From Prorocentrum cordatum (lineage: Eukaryota > Sar > Dinophyceae > Prorocentrales > Prorocentraceae), in assembly GCA_963575745.1 (NCBI GenBank), contig CAUYUJ010003558.1, positions 1,321,306 through 1,385,305 of the forward strand: a DNA stretch of 64,000 bases, written 5' to 3'. How positions within the stretch are numbered: position 1 is the stretch's first letter; each line of letters opens with the position of its first letter. The notes under the pieces were generated by a model that had not been told where the DNA came from, searched no databases, and saw nothing but the letters and a program-made list of their open reading frames with translations. A program made the position numbers and the translations under genes. This document shows positions 38,961 through 49,500 of the stretch, piece by piece.

Positions 38961-39190
38961 CCGAATAACCCTGGAAGAGAGGGGGGGCGAATCAGCCCCG
39001 TTCCGTTGGATTTCCCCGGGTACCTCCCCCGACGCAGTGAGCGGCCGGGTATCTCTGAAAGCGCCTGGCGGCGGGGTCGAAACCAGCTGCACCCAGCAGG
39101 TGTCGTAAACCCCCCGCTTCTCCCCACCACACCCCGTCGTCCGCCCCCGCCAGAGGGACCCGCCCAGACCCCCGACGCCACAGCGTGTTC
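38961..39190. repeat. Diverged relative of MITE family L
   Basis: GAATCAGCCCCG near 38988, GCGGCCGGGTATCTCTG near 39041, and GAAACCAGCTGCACCCAGCAG with GTCGTAAACCCCCC near 39078-39112 follow the interior order of 31546-31740. The ends are too diverged to place TIRs or a TSD. Confidence 0.55.
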
Positions 39191-39589
39191 ATCACTCACT
39201 CTCTGCTTCGTCGCCGTCGACATCGCAGTGTCAAGTGATTTCGAGCGTCTGTGATTCTCGGCGTTTCTAGAAAAGCTTTCGTCGCCGCACTCGGATTGGA
39301 TACCTAGCTGCTGCAGACCCGGAGCGTTTGGAGAGGGCGTTGGCCGCGGGTCAGGGCGTGAAGGATGGCCTCCTGAGAAGGCCAAGGGGCAGTCAGACAC
39401 CCTCTCGCTTTCCGGGAAGACTCCTCGGAAAGGTCCGAGCACTGCTCAGAGTCGGGTGCACGCCAACATGGCTGAGAGATCTGCGAATCCTGCATGTGGG
39501 CGCCAGGATCCACGAATCGGGGTTGCCTCGGCGACGGAGCGCGCCGGGGCCCTCCTCCCGGAGCGCTGCAGGGGGAAACTGTCTTGCGC

Positions 39590-39765
39590 CTCCTAAGAGG
39601 CCTCCAAGAGGTCCTCCAGGAGGGCCCGAAGATGCCAGAATCATTGATTTTCCTTACGTTTTTGAAGGATTTTGGAACGTGCTTCTTCTCGGCATTCCGA
39701 CGGCTCAAGACGGCCCAAGAGGCCCCCAAGATCGCCCACGAGGCCCCCAAGGGGGCCCCGCTCCG
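39590..39765. repeat. Family D block 3 with conserved core
   Basis: CTAAGAGGCCTCCAAGAGG units, core TTGATTTTCCTTACGTTT then TTTTGAAGGATTTTGG (39643-39680), a TCGGCATTCCGACGGCTC end, then CAAGACGGCCCAAGAGGCCC units. Confidence 0.75.
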
Positions 39766-39827
39766 CGCCTGGCAGGGAGCACGCCCGGCAGACCGGCCTG
39801 CCGCACCTGCCACCGCGCTCCGAGGAG

Positions 39828-39996
39828 TAGGAGGGCACCAACTATACACCAACACCGATCCTGGCCCAGGATCACCCTGGGCCCAGGATCGGTGTATACG
39901 CCCTCCTGCCCTGCGCAAGAAGGCATATACACCGATCCTGGGCCCAGGGTGATCCTGGGCCAGGATCGGTGTTGGTGTATAGTGGGTGCCCTCCGA
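39828..39996. mobile_element. Large near-perfect palindrome (foldback-type element)
   Basis: Arms of about 69 bases (39831-39899 and 39924-39993) are inverse copies with about two mismatches, around a loop of about 24 bases. Each arm holds smaller palindromes (GATCCTGGCCCAGGATC and CCTGGGCCCAGG). With the outer TAG/TCG the ends read TAGGAGGGCACC. AGGAG flanks both sides (39823-39827 and 39997-40001), a possible 5 bp duplication. No protein is encoded. Confidence 0.85.
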
Positions 39997-40040
39997 AGGA
40001 GGGGGGAGACTGAGGCGGGGCACCAGCAGCAAGGAAGAAG

Positions 40041-40232
40041 TCAAATGAACGGGCGAAGAACGGTGTAACAGAAACTTCTTCGCCGTCGGGGACACCTGCC
40101 CCAGGGCGGCTGGAAAGTTTATACCCTTACGGTGGCACCGTAGGGGTTTAAACTTTTCCAGCCGCCCAGGGGCAGGTGTCCCCGACGGCGGAAAGTTTAT
40201 TTTATACCGTTCTTCGCTCGCTGATCAAATGA
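40041..40232. mobile_element. hAT-like palindromic MITE with 8 bp TCAAATGA target duplication
   Basis: TCAAATGA flanks both sides (40041-40048 and 40225-40232). The 176 bases between form one long inverted repeat centred at 40135, with arms of about 82 bases reading GCGAAGAACGGT outside and GTCGGGGACACCTGCCCC inside. The right end begins TCAGCGAGCGAAGAACGG on the minus strand; a CAG-type start with an 8 bp duplication is typical of hAT elements. The left end lacks about three bases of this terminus. Confidence 0.9.
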
Positions 40233-41878
40233 GGTCTGGGTATTTTGCTGATACGCTGCCAAAGGTCACACTCCAAAGTTCACGATGCGCGCCCGCAGAT
40301 CGACGCCCCGTAGCTCAAGAACACGACACGTGTTTCGGGCTCATCGAACATCGCTAGTCGGCACGAAACGCCTGCAACCTGCGAGCGGTCCTCCTTGTGA
40401 TGACCTCCAGAATCAGACCGCCCTGGAGACCAGGGGAGGCAATGCGAGTCCATGTGAAGTCTGGGCAACAAGAGCCCATTGCTTTTCTATGTACCCCGGC
40501 ACCGCGGATGAGCGCAAGCTGAGCGCTGAATGTGGCGTGGGGCTCACGTCCTGCGCAGTGAACGTGCCGTGGGGCAACCAAGTCACTGTACAAAAAGTTT
40601 GGCCTATATAAAATTGTTCGGAACAGAGCACAACGACTACACATCGGAACAAAGCCCGTGCTCTAAACAGCTCACTGACCACCCCAGGCGCATAACCTCA
40701 CGGAACCATCACGTTGGCGGACGACTGGAGGCACCCTCACCTGGCGTGCATCAAACAGCAAGCCTGACCGAGCAAAGCGTGGAGATGGGTCCACACACGA
40801 GGGCAGAGGACACGATCCTCTGAAAAACAGAGAAGCCCACGACGTTCAGGCTGCCGTCGTGTCTCGCAAAAGCCTTGACGACTGTGCCCAGCCCGCGCGG
40901 AATGCAAGCTGGCGCGGAGCATCGAACCCGCACGTAATCTGAGCCCGCCTGAAGCGGATTATGCATCGAGCCTGCGAGCGATCTGATAACAGAACCACGT
41001 ACAGAATAAGCAGCAGCTCGCAGCAATTAGGTGACAAGCGCGAGGGCGATGCATGCTACACAGCGCGCCCGTATTGAATGGCCTCATGTGGCAGAGCATG
41101 AATAAACAATCGACATCGGAGCGATGGGGATTCTGCCCACGCGAATGAAATTTCAAATCGCTTTCTCCCTTGGCTGTTAACTCCTCACTCACTGACAACC
41201 CCCTCGCTCCTATCCGTGTCGGCGCCGCTGCTGGATGTAGGAGCACAATGCTCCGCAAAAGGCCAAATTATGGAAGACTGCAGGGAAGTGGCTCGAACAT
41301 GAGCCAGGAGCAGGGGTCGGTCGAAGCCGAAAACCGACGTCTTCGGCAAGACACTCTGATTCGAGCTGTGGGGCTTCCAGCCCAGCTCGCAGCAAAAAGG
41401 CGGCCAGTATACCTGCCTCCACCCAGCAACGCCAAGCAGAGCTGTTACGGACCCGCTTGCGACGCGGACTTGCTCGCGACCCGGTGCCAACTGCGGCGAA
41501 AGCTCGGCCCACCCACTGGGGACGCCGGGGCATCCGCGCTGCCGCCGCAGCCCTGGCGACCCGTGCTGCGCGCACTGCTGGCGCGCCTTTCCGCCGCCTG
41601 GGCCACCGGTCCGTCCTGGTCCTCCCCCTGCGCCGCCGAGCAATCCCCGCCCCACCCGCCGCGGCGCTTCGCCCCCTGGTCGGCCGACACGGGGTCCTCC
41701 GTGGTTCCTTTGCCGAACGCGGCACGCGGCCGTGCTCGGCTCTTTGGCCACTGACGGCCCAGCGGGCGGCGGGGAATCGACCGCCCGATCCCCAGGGCAT
41801 CCACGGCGTCGGGCGCATCGGCCAAGGCTCCGGCGCCCTTCGAGGCGTCCCTGGCGGGGCCCACAGGGGGCCCCGGAC
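40233..41878. other. No confirmed gene; possible intron and downstream part of the kinase gene
   Basis: Minus frames continue from the kinase exon to about 41445 but read as Arg/Gly/Ala filler, consistent with intron. I searched the minus frames for HRD, DFG and APE kinase motifs and saw none. Other frames (such as 40354-40644 minus) have no recognised domain. Confidence 0.4.
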
Positions 41879-42511
41879 TTGAAAACAGATCGCCGCCAGG
41901 AATGTACTCCGTCACGAGGGCGATGGTTTCGTTGAACAGCTCGTCTCCCAAACCCAACTCTTCGAGCTCCTCGTCCGATATGTTGTATATGGCCTTGAAC
42001 TCGGGGAACACTGGGTAGCTGGCCCAACGTGATAGCATCGCCTCGCGGAACGGGGGAATGTGCATCCCATTACCCCTGCAGTGAAACACCTTCACCGCCA
42101 CCTCTTGGCCGGTCCAGGTGTCGTGAGCCAGGTAGACCACCCCGAAGCCCCCTCGGCCGATCTCATTTCGCAACCCGTACCTCTGGGGGAAGCCCTGCAG
42201 GACGCAGCCTGCTGCAGAGAGCTGGTTCAGCAGTCTACGGGCACCGAGCTCACAGCCGCACTCGAGGGAAAAGCGGCTGGCGCCCTCGGGCAAAAGATGT
42301 TGGGCCTGGAAGGGGCTGCGCGTCTCACCAGGGGCGGCCTGCATGCCTCCCAAGCCATCGAGGGCAGCCGGCGTCGCGAGCGTCACGCAGACGAGGCCCC
42401 TGTTCTCCGCCGAATGCTCGGCCGTGGCGAGCTGCAGAGGGGCCCGCAGGAAGAGCTCCAGGCCGTCGTCGCGTGCCCCCACGGCCTGGCGATAGCCCAG
42501 GATGGCCTCCT
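41879..42511 (-). CDS. Protein kinase, exon with the N-lobe only
   Basis: The minus-strand text reads YGLRNEIGRGGFGVVYLA, the glycine-rich loop (GRGGFG near 42155), then GQEVAVKVFH with the ATP-anchoring lysine (about 42092), then PPFREAMLSRW, probably the alpha-C region, and LVTEYIPGGDLF, the hinge (about 41925-41896). This is the ATP-binding half of a Ser/Thr/Tyr-type kinase, which transfers phosphate from ATP to protein. Upstream in the exon is EAILGYRQAVGARDDGLELF, an N-terminal extension without a recognised domain. The catalytic loop and DFG are absent, so the C-lobe must be in other exons or lost. A CTCTAG acceptor (before 42511) and a GT after CAA (41878) are the likely borders. MITE family M sits just upstream. 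Confidence 0.7.
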
Positions 42512-42534
42512 CTAGAGGACGAAGCAGCAGAAAC

Positions 42535-42668
42535 TTTCGAGGGTCCGCGCGGATTTCTTGGATGCGCGCTGGACCCCCCCTTGGCGCGCGGAGAGAGCCA
42601 GGGGCGGCGCCAGAGGTGCAGCCAAGGGGGGCCCAGCGCAGATCCAAGACACCCGCGCGGCCCGTCGA
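42535..42668. mobile_element. MITE family M, copy 1
   Basis: Left end TCGAGGGTCCGCGCGGATTT then CTTGGATGCGCGCTGG; the right end is its inverse (CCAGCGCAGATCCAAGACACC). The interior GAGCCAGGGGCGGCGCCAG matches the second copy (43961-44108) in reverse orientation. It abuts the start of the kinase exon. Confidence 0.75.
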
Positions 42669-42739
42669 CAGGTTGTGATTCGGCGGCTTTTCTTCGTCGA
42701 TCCTCGGGTGGCGACGTCCGAACCCGACCCCCGCCGTCC

Positions 42740-43195
42740 ATCGGCTCTCCTGAGCTGATGGCAGGCAGGGTTGGGGTTCGGACTTCGCCACGCCCTCCGC
42801 GGAGTTCGGGTTCGGTTTGTCTGGGGTCCCGAAACGGTGCGGTGACAGACCGTGCGGTGACCTCGAACCCCCCCAAGACCTCACCGCACGGTCCGTCAAC
42901 GCACGGTCCTGGGACCTCGGAGGCCCCGATCGCCCGAGGCGTCCTCGCAGCACGACCCGAGTCCCCAAAACCGTGCGGTGGCCCCGAATACCCACCGACT
43001 CACCACACGGCGTGGTCACCACCCCGTCTGGGGGCCCCCGAGTTTGCTCCCCCGAGCTTGCTCCTCGTGTCGGCTCTCCTGAGCTGCTGGCAGGCAGGGT
43101 TGGGAGTTCGGACCTCGCCACGCCCTCCGCGGAGTTCGGTTGTGCGGTTTGCTCCCCCGCTCACCCGGATCAGCGCGCTCAATTCGAGGGAGGGT
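42740..43195. repeat. Duplicated ~74 bp module flanking short inverted ACCGTGCGGTG repeats
   Basis: CTCTCCTGAGCTG followed by TGGCAGGCAGGGTTGGG and CGCCACGCCCTCCGCGGAG occurs at 42743-42816 and 43073-43146. Between them ACCGTGCGGTGAC and its inverse CTCACCGCACGGT recur several times. The translated text is Gly/Arg/Ser-rich and repetitive. Confidence 0.75.
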
Positions 43196-43230
43196 AAATT
43201 CCAACATCGTTAATGATTCTTGGGTTTACA

Positions 43231-43960
43231 CTGGTCCTCCTCCTCCTCCTCCTCCTCCTCCTCCTCCTCCTCCTCCTCCTCCTCCCCCTCCTCTCCTCCT
43301 CCTCCCTCCTCCTCCTCCTCCTCCTCCTCCTCCCTCCTCCTCCTCCTCCTCCTCCCCCTCCTCCCCCTCCACCCGCTCCTCCTCCGCGCTCACCCGGATC
43401 AGCGCGGCCTGGCCCTCCCCCTCGCCGCGGGCCGCGGCCGGCGGCGGCCCGAGTGCGCCCCGCGGGCGGGGCCGGGCGCCGAGGCTCCGCGGCGGTGGCG
43501 GCGTGGGCGCCCCGCGCGGGGGCGCGGCGGCGGGGACGTGGGGGCCGGAGGCGCCCCGGGGCCACCGGGCCGGATGCTCCGCCGGCCCCCGCCTTGCAAG
43601 GGGGGGGAGGAGGCGCCGACGGAGGCTCCTGGCCGTTCTTGGTTTGTTCTTTGGGGGGGGGGGTCTGCAGGCGGCCTCGCCGCCTCCTCCTCCTCCTCCT
43701 CCTCCTCCTCCTCCTCCTCCTCCTCCTCCTCCTCGCTTCTGGCCGTCCTGTGTCCCTTCCCCCCGCCCCAGCCCAGTCCAGAAGCCTACTCCCCCAGGCT
43801 GCGCCAGGCTCCCAGGCAGCTTCCAGGTTGCCCACAGGAATCCCCACGTAGCGCCCAAGAAGCCCACGACGCTTCAAGCGTGGACTCCACGCCTCTTCTG
43901 GGGGTCGGCGGAATGGCGTAAGCCTCTTGAATGAAGTAACCAATAACTGCACAAACATAA
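43231..43960. repeat. CTC microsatellites around a GC-rich segment
   Basis: CTC runs at 43231-43390 and 43683-43736. The 43400-43670 segment is GC-rich with a G-run at 43653-43662. The many long frames on both strands (poly-Ser, poly-Leu, poly-Arg) are artefacts. 43740-43960 holds nothing recognised. Confidence 0.85.
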
Positions 43961-44108
43961 TTTCTCGGAGGTCAGCGCGGATTTCTTGGATCAGCGCTGG
44001 CCCCTCCCCTGGCGGCGCCTCTGGCGCCGTCCCTGGCTCACTCCGCACGCCAAGGGGGGGGGGGGGGTCCAGCGCCGATCCAAGAAATCCGCGCGGGCCT
44101 CCGAGAAA
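43961..44108. mobile_element. MITE family M, copy 2
   Basis: Starts TTTCTCGGAGGTCAGCGCGG then ATTTCTTGGATCAGCGCTGG and ends with the inverse (CCAGCGCCGATCCAAGAAAT, then CCTCCGAGAAA). TIRs are about 40 bases with few mismatches. The interior is inverted relative to copy 1. No clear TSD. Confidence 0.85.
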
Positions 44109-44431
44109 ATACGCGTGTGCACTTCATTGCTCTTCGAGATGAGGCGGCCGCTGTGCGAGCGGAGTGCCATCGCACCAGACTTAGCGCCGCAAGGTCTGCG
44201 CTCAACCGGCTGGGCTGCCCCTCTTCCGGCCCACGGGCCCGGCCGCCTGCGCCATGCCCGTGGTCTGGCCCTGGAGGGGGCATCTGCACGGCGGCCCGAA
44301 GCGTGCTCCCAACAGAAAAAAAAAAAACACGCCAAAAGGGTGAAGCCCTGGCTTGAGCGAAACAATAACCATGTGTGTTTATCATTCGCGGTCGCGCCCA
44401 TGACCGGCCCCGACCCCACCCCACTCCCCCT
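44109..44431. other. No recognised gene
   Basis: Mixed composition with a 12-base A-run near 44317. No recognised frame. Confidence 0.4.
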
Positions 44432-44510
44432 GGTCACGTCACGATTCGCGACTGCGCCGAAAGGGAACTAGCCATTCCCAGGCGGCGCTGCCGCGAATCA
44501 TGACGTGACC
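44432..44510. repeat. Hairpin-forming inverted repeat
   Basis: GGTCACGTCACGATTCGCG and its inverse CGCGAATCATGACGTGACC form arms of about 36 bases around a short ACTAGC loop. It could be another foldback element; no TSD is seen. Confidence 0.7.
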
Positions 44511-46107
44511 GCCCCCCCCCCTCCGGTCACGCCGGTCAACTGTCACGCTCGAAGAAAGACACCTGGTCGAGTCCGATTCAAAATCTGAGCAAAAAGGCCC
44601 GGTCCATGGGAGGGGAACTTGCTGCACGTCTGTGGAGAGCGCCGACACCACAGGGTCAACGACGGAGCGTAACCCGAATAGACGACAGGAAACGGAGAGA
44701 ACTGCGACTACAATAAAAAGCAGTAGGAACATACGATAAACATCTTGCCATTAGGAGTATTGGGACACACTCTTCGTCAGGTCTTGAATGGGGCACCTGG
44801 TGGCAGGCCGATTCCATATATAGTACGCCTACTGTAGACTACCTCGAACTCCCTGAGAGAGTCACTGGACTCCCAATTCTTCTTCCTGGACTGCCTCGAC
44901 TCATGAATGAAACTACCCGTCAGAATTCGCTAGACAATTCCAGCAAGTGAAATGACGTGCGGACTGTTTTTTTCACGCAGATGCTTGAACCGGTGGGGGA
45001 GAGGAGGATGATGATGATGATGATGATGATGACGATGTCGGGGGGGAGCCTGGGATAACTTTCACCTGTTCACAAAACGATTGCTATGATACGTTGTTGA
45101 TGAACTCGATTTGCAATGTTTCTTGCACGAATGGTTTTTCAATGGTTATGGCTCGCGTGCGCGTGGGCGCGGGCGTGTGGCCTGGATGTTGCTTGTTGTT
45201 CGACAGAATCGAAAAAGGGAAATCTATAACCTATGAGTTCAGCAGATGTGCGCAAACGCGCGATGGTTGTTTCAAAAATATTGGACTGCGCACGCGGAGG
45301 CGCGCGCGTACGGCCCGCATGATCTTGTATGACAGAGTTGACAAGACACCCCTGCTCTTGTCACATCATGTTCGCCGGCGCGCACGAGGAAGCCCTCAGC
45401 GCTTTGCAGGACAAAAAATTGGGCGTTCATAGGTGTTCGAAAATGCCATCACTCGGAGAGCTGGAAAAATGGCTGTGTGAATGACCGCGGCCTGCGCGCG
45501 CGTGGCCCGCATGGCGCACTTGATACAGGCCATTGCGAAGGTTGCTTGACAAGTCAGCGCGATAGGGCTTAACACATCACTCGCTTGTTCTATCAAAATG
45601 CGCGCACCGTATTGTATCATTTGACGGGAAAGGCGGTGGAAATCGATGCGGCCCGGCTGGGGTCGATGGGGGGGATGCCGGGGGCAGCAAGGGTCGCATT
45701 GTAGGACAGACGATCGTGCAGAATGAGCCTGAAGAGCCGACGCCATGCGAATGGCGTCTCAGTCCGCCCCCGGCATGAGGTTCGAGTGTAGTCTTCTATT
45801 GGAATAGGAATCTGTCGGCCGCGGTAAAGTTTGGGAAGGCTGAAACAATCAATCGCAACTTTCGGGCAGACGTCCCAGCTTTCTTTCTTTATTTCGGATT
45901 GCCGCTGGCCCTATCGGGCTTGTGAGAAGGAAATGGCACAGCTCCTGCCATGATACTGCGTCGGGTTCATAACGACCCAGGGGGCCTTTGCCTGGGTCGA
46001 GGGACGCTTCGGCGCTCACAGACCGCACAAAAATTGAATCAACCAGCTGGCAAAGAGGAAGAGGAGGAGAAAGAGAAAACCAACATGGAAAACATGGAAA
46101 CAAGCAT
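44511..46107. other. No recognised gene; GAT tract and GCGCGTGGCCCGCATG-type repeats
   Basis: A GAT run occupies 45008-45037. The phrases GCGCGTGTGGCC, GCGCGCGTACGGCCCGCATG and GCGCGCGTGGCCCGCATGG recur near 45160, 45305 and 45498, and similar text appears at 50950, 51107 and 52000. The GAT tract is downstream of LINE2 on the minus strand. Confidence 0.45.
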
Positions 46108-46350
46108 TCACACATCTGTGGCGAGATACTTGCATAATGCACATACTGCTGCGTCCAAAGCTAACGTCTCCGCTTCGAACGCAGACCGGACGTTCGTCAC
46201 CACCCCCCCTATCAGCGCGAGCTCTTCGCAGTGGACGCTGCGCCCTTCAACAACCTGAGCCACGTAGATGACATGGCCCATCCCCGCCAGCCAGAAAACA
46301 TCATAATGGCGACCACGAAGTCCTCCATCCACGCAGATCTTGATAGCCCC
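46108..46350 (-). pseudogene. LINE2 RNase H domain
   Basis: On the minus strand IKICVDGGLRGRHYDVFWLA gives the first catalytic Asp with the typical DGG/DGS turn, and AFEAETLALDAAVCAL gives the catalytic Glu in the usual xAExxAL helix. I-clade LINEs carry RNase H after the reverse transcriptase, and the RT lies upstream here. The domain removes RNA from the RNA:DNA hybrid. The element is decayed overall. Confidence 0.7.
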
Positions 46351-47383
46351 GCTGGAAACACGCTTCTGACATGCATCTTGGCTCTCCCATTGGAGATCTT
46401 GACGTGTGTCCATCGCTGCGTTCAAGAGGTAGTCGGGCACTGTGTTCATGTCCGTGGAAGTCCCATTCACGAAGGAATCAACGTCGCGTCTCGGGCTCCA
46501 TCTGGCCCGCTCCAGCTTAGACGACTTGGCGCAGATCCTCCTGGACGCCAGCTCCAACTCTGGTGTTCGCAACGACGACTGCCCATTGAGTCCCATGCGA
46601 GATCCATGGAGCGGGGAGGCAGGCGCGGTCGAACTCGAGGGCGAGGTCCAGCAGGAACGCGGGGGGGCCAGGTATACGCGGGCTCTGGATTCTGAACTGG
46701 AGGTGCACTTGCACACAATGAGAGCAGGCCCGCCAGATGAAGTCAGGCGCCCGTTAGAGCCACGATGCCGCGGTCCGGAATTCGTCTCTCTGGCTTCGCC
46801 AATCGACGCCCAAGATTTCGCGCAATGGACCTTCGCAAGCGGCTCAATGGCCGCTGCGCGCATGAAGGAGCCCTTCGACCTTGCGCTCCCGGCAAGAACC
46901 CATCGACCGAAATGATTCCCACCTAATCTGGCTGCGATCTTCCCGGGGCGCTCTCAAACGGTTCATCTCGAAATCGAGGCCCGTGAGCCTCTCGTTCCGC
47001 GCGGATGTGCAAATGGAGCGCAAGACCCGGCGGGTTGCACATTACTCGCCTGCGCGTGAGATCCATTCACCCAACATCCTCGCCGAGCGCCGGTTGCGCG
47101 CGCAGGCGCCCCCCCCCCCAGGGCCGCGGCGAATAGGAAGCAACTGTCGCGGCCGATTGATCTCCCAGCGCTGCCACCCGATGAAAATTTCTGATGCAAT
47201 GTGCCACGGTCTTGGCCCATGCAAACCAGACGTCGCCCCCTAGAGTGCCCGGGCGCGTAGTTTCGGAGGAACAGGGCCTGGAACGCGGAGGAAAAGCTTG
47301 CGTTTGTAGAGGATCTGGTCGGCCATTGCGCGCCGACGCTGCACGCTGCCCTGCGCGCCCCCAACTCTGTCGAAGAACTCGCC
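46351..47383 (-). pseudogene. LINE2 region between RT and RNase H
   Basis: Minus frames change several times. Near 47240-47160 the text VWFAWAKTVAHCIRNFHRV resembles the linker downstream of the RT thumb in dinoflagellate LINEs. No other domain is seen. Confidence 0.45.
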
Positions 47384-48258
47384 CTAGAGGGCCGCATTCG
47401 ACGCGACGTAGCAAAGCATCTCCTCGCCGCGCGGCTCCACGGAGAAGTCACGATGAAATCCACTTGCGAGAGGCCCGCCAACAATCATTTCCAATGGTGG
47501 CGGCTTACAGAACAAGTCGCGCTGCTTGGGGCGATCCAAAATTCCCTGGATCATCGTGTTCATCGCACTTTGATAGGTAGCACACAAAACGCTGTTGTCG
47601 CACCAAGCAGCACGATGAACGCACTGGGCGCCACTGGCGCCGCCCAGATCGAAACCAAGGCCCCGTCGAGTCCAGCGCGAAGACATGGGTTCCATCAAGC
47701 AAGTAAGGGTAGCGGTCCACTCGTCTGGTGTCTCTTCGCCGCCCTGCTTGCCGCCCTTGCTGTCGTCGAAAAAGTCTGTGGTTCCGACGCCTGGGAGCTC
47801 GACGGTCGCTTAGAGTCTCGCCCGATTGCGCAAACGCGCCGCAGTCAACGAGGCACTCACTCCCCGAGCACGGAAAGAAGCAGCGATGTGCGCATGTTGC
47901 AAAGAGTCGATGGGCGATCTCCACATCTTGACAACCGATCAAAATGTCTCGCCTACAGTTGCGCGTCACATGCAGAAGCTGACGAACTGGCGCTGCGATG
48001 TGGGTGGTGCGGCAGAACGGCTTGAACCCATGAGACTGCACGTTGGAAGGTCGCATCTGCCGTTGTAGTTGTGGCCGGAATGCACGATCGAACCCGCTCT
48101 GGAGAGTGGCGGATTTGCAAATCCACCGCAAATCCTTGAATGCCCGGGCGTCGTTGACCTTCGGCATGCCAAGACATTGCACTTTCCTCTCGAATGGCGA
48201 CTCGCCCGCTGGCTCGAAAAGGAATCTCCTTCGGAGAAGGAAGGTCGTATACATGTAA
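47384..48258 (-). pseudogene. LINE2 reverse transcriptase, frameshifted
   Basis: Near 48190-48110 the minus strand reads CLGMPKVNDARAFKDLRWIC, matching the first RT blocks (PKxxxAxxxxDLRxI). In another frame near 47640-47570, GAQCVHRAAWCDNSVLCATY matches box C, where these LINEs often carry ADN; here it is CDN (47594-47599). Downstream is KPPPLEMIVGG. At least one frame change separates the blocks. Confidence 0.7.
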
Positions 48259-48549
48259 AGCGCTCTTCCACGGTAAGGCTTTAAATGCCTCCACTGCTAT
48301 ACTGTCTGCCCCCACACCAAAAAGCGCGACCTTGTAAAACATCGAATGTGTCGAGCTCTGGGTGGGCACGCCCACGGCCGTCTATCTGGTCAGACTACGC
48401 CTGGGAAGCGAAAATCATAAGCCGGCCATCTGCAAGTCGGTCGGGTTGGAAGGGTCGCGAAACCTTTCAATGCCAAGCTTGTGTAACTCGTGCATCCACT
48501 CCTGGTGGTCTGTGGAAGTTCCAGAGGGCAGGTCGAAAACAACTGGTTG

Positions 48550-48591
<42 letters not shown>
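48550..48591. repeat. Uninterrupted 42-base poly-A run
   Basis: 42 consecutive A on the plus strand, inside the decayed LINE2, which reads on the minus strand. It could be the tail of a plus-strand retro-insertion, but I see no TSD or recognisable body next to it. Confidence 0.95.
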
Positions 48592-48592
<1 letters not shown>

Positions 48593-48611
48593 GCCGTCGG
48601 CTTGGACAACT

Positions 48612-49500
48612 TCAGTGTCTTGAGTTGTCATGCGCGTTCCCGTCGCGTGGTCCGCCGCATTGAACGCATGCGTCTCTTGATGTGTCGGGCTTCCCTCCCG
48701 CGTGGTAGTGCGCGGAGGCGTCCCCGAAGAACTTGGAAGCTGCCGGGTACCGCAGGCTCCTCTGAAGAGGACTTTCTGGTGCCACAAGCGTGGGAATGTC
48801 TGAGGCAACGCGCCGCAAGCCAACCTCTATGGATGCGAGGTCTTGCTTGCGCAACAACGCCCTCCTTTGGAACGTCTCTTTGTCGAGGGCGGCGCATCGG
48901 ATCCATCCCTTGAGACTTGTAGGAGGACGCCAGGGCTGTATGAACATAGCCCTCGGGTGCCGCAAGTGAGCCACCACAGTCTGGTGGTCGAAGCGGAATA
49001 TCCTGTACAAGTCTCCCAACCTACTGTCATGCAAAGCGTAGGCGTTGTCATCTAGCTCAGGAAACACACATATGTAGTCGATGTGCGATCGTGCTTCCAG
49101 CCTCCGTCAAATACCGCATGCCCAAGGACCTTCCGGGGCCGAATTCGCCCAGAAAAACTTCAAAACTCGAACATCAAATTGTGCCACCCATGATAAATTA
49201 TTTCGTTGATGTTTATGCGTATGGCTGCATGCTGGAAGGACAAGAGGATCGCTACTGGTACCATCAATGTTTCTTGGCAGAATTGCATTCGCATCGCTCC
49301 CCGTAACCACAGGTAACTGTTGCTGGGTTCGACAGCGTGCATGTAAGTAAAACTCGTACGTCTCCGCACGTATTTGCTCCAGGAGCGTCTCGTGAGCGTG
49401 GCCGTGGGGAGGACGGTGGAGAGCATGGACGTTTAAGATGCAGACGTGGTCGAAGAATCAGCCTGCCCAGTAGCCCCCAAAACGAACATCACGAATATTG
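48612..49500 (-). pseudogene. LINE2 endonuclease (APE) domain, frameshifted
   Basis: In minus order: NVHALHRPPHGHAHETLLEQI-like text near 49430 (typical INVHL start), VVTGSDAN near 49310 (the GDFN position), then ELDDNAYALHDSRLGDLYR and FRFDHQTVVAHL near 48985, matching the closing DYI and SDHxxV blocks of the fold. The frame from 49067 stays open to 48612 and continues as the linker to the RT. It would nick target DNA. At least two frame changes show decay. Confidence 0.65.

Noticed and set aside
43140-44048. Overlapping ORFs of 200-289 codons on both strands
   Set aside because: CTC repeats and GC bias keep all frames open; no domain is present.
46108-46863. RNase H as a host RNase HI gene
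   Set aside because: It lies downstream of a matching LINE RT on the same strand, with decayed surroundings, so LINE origin is more likely.
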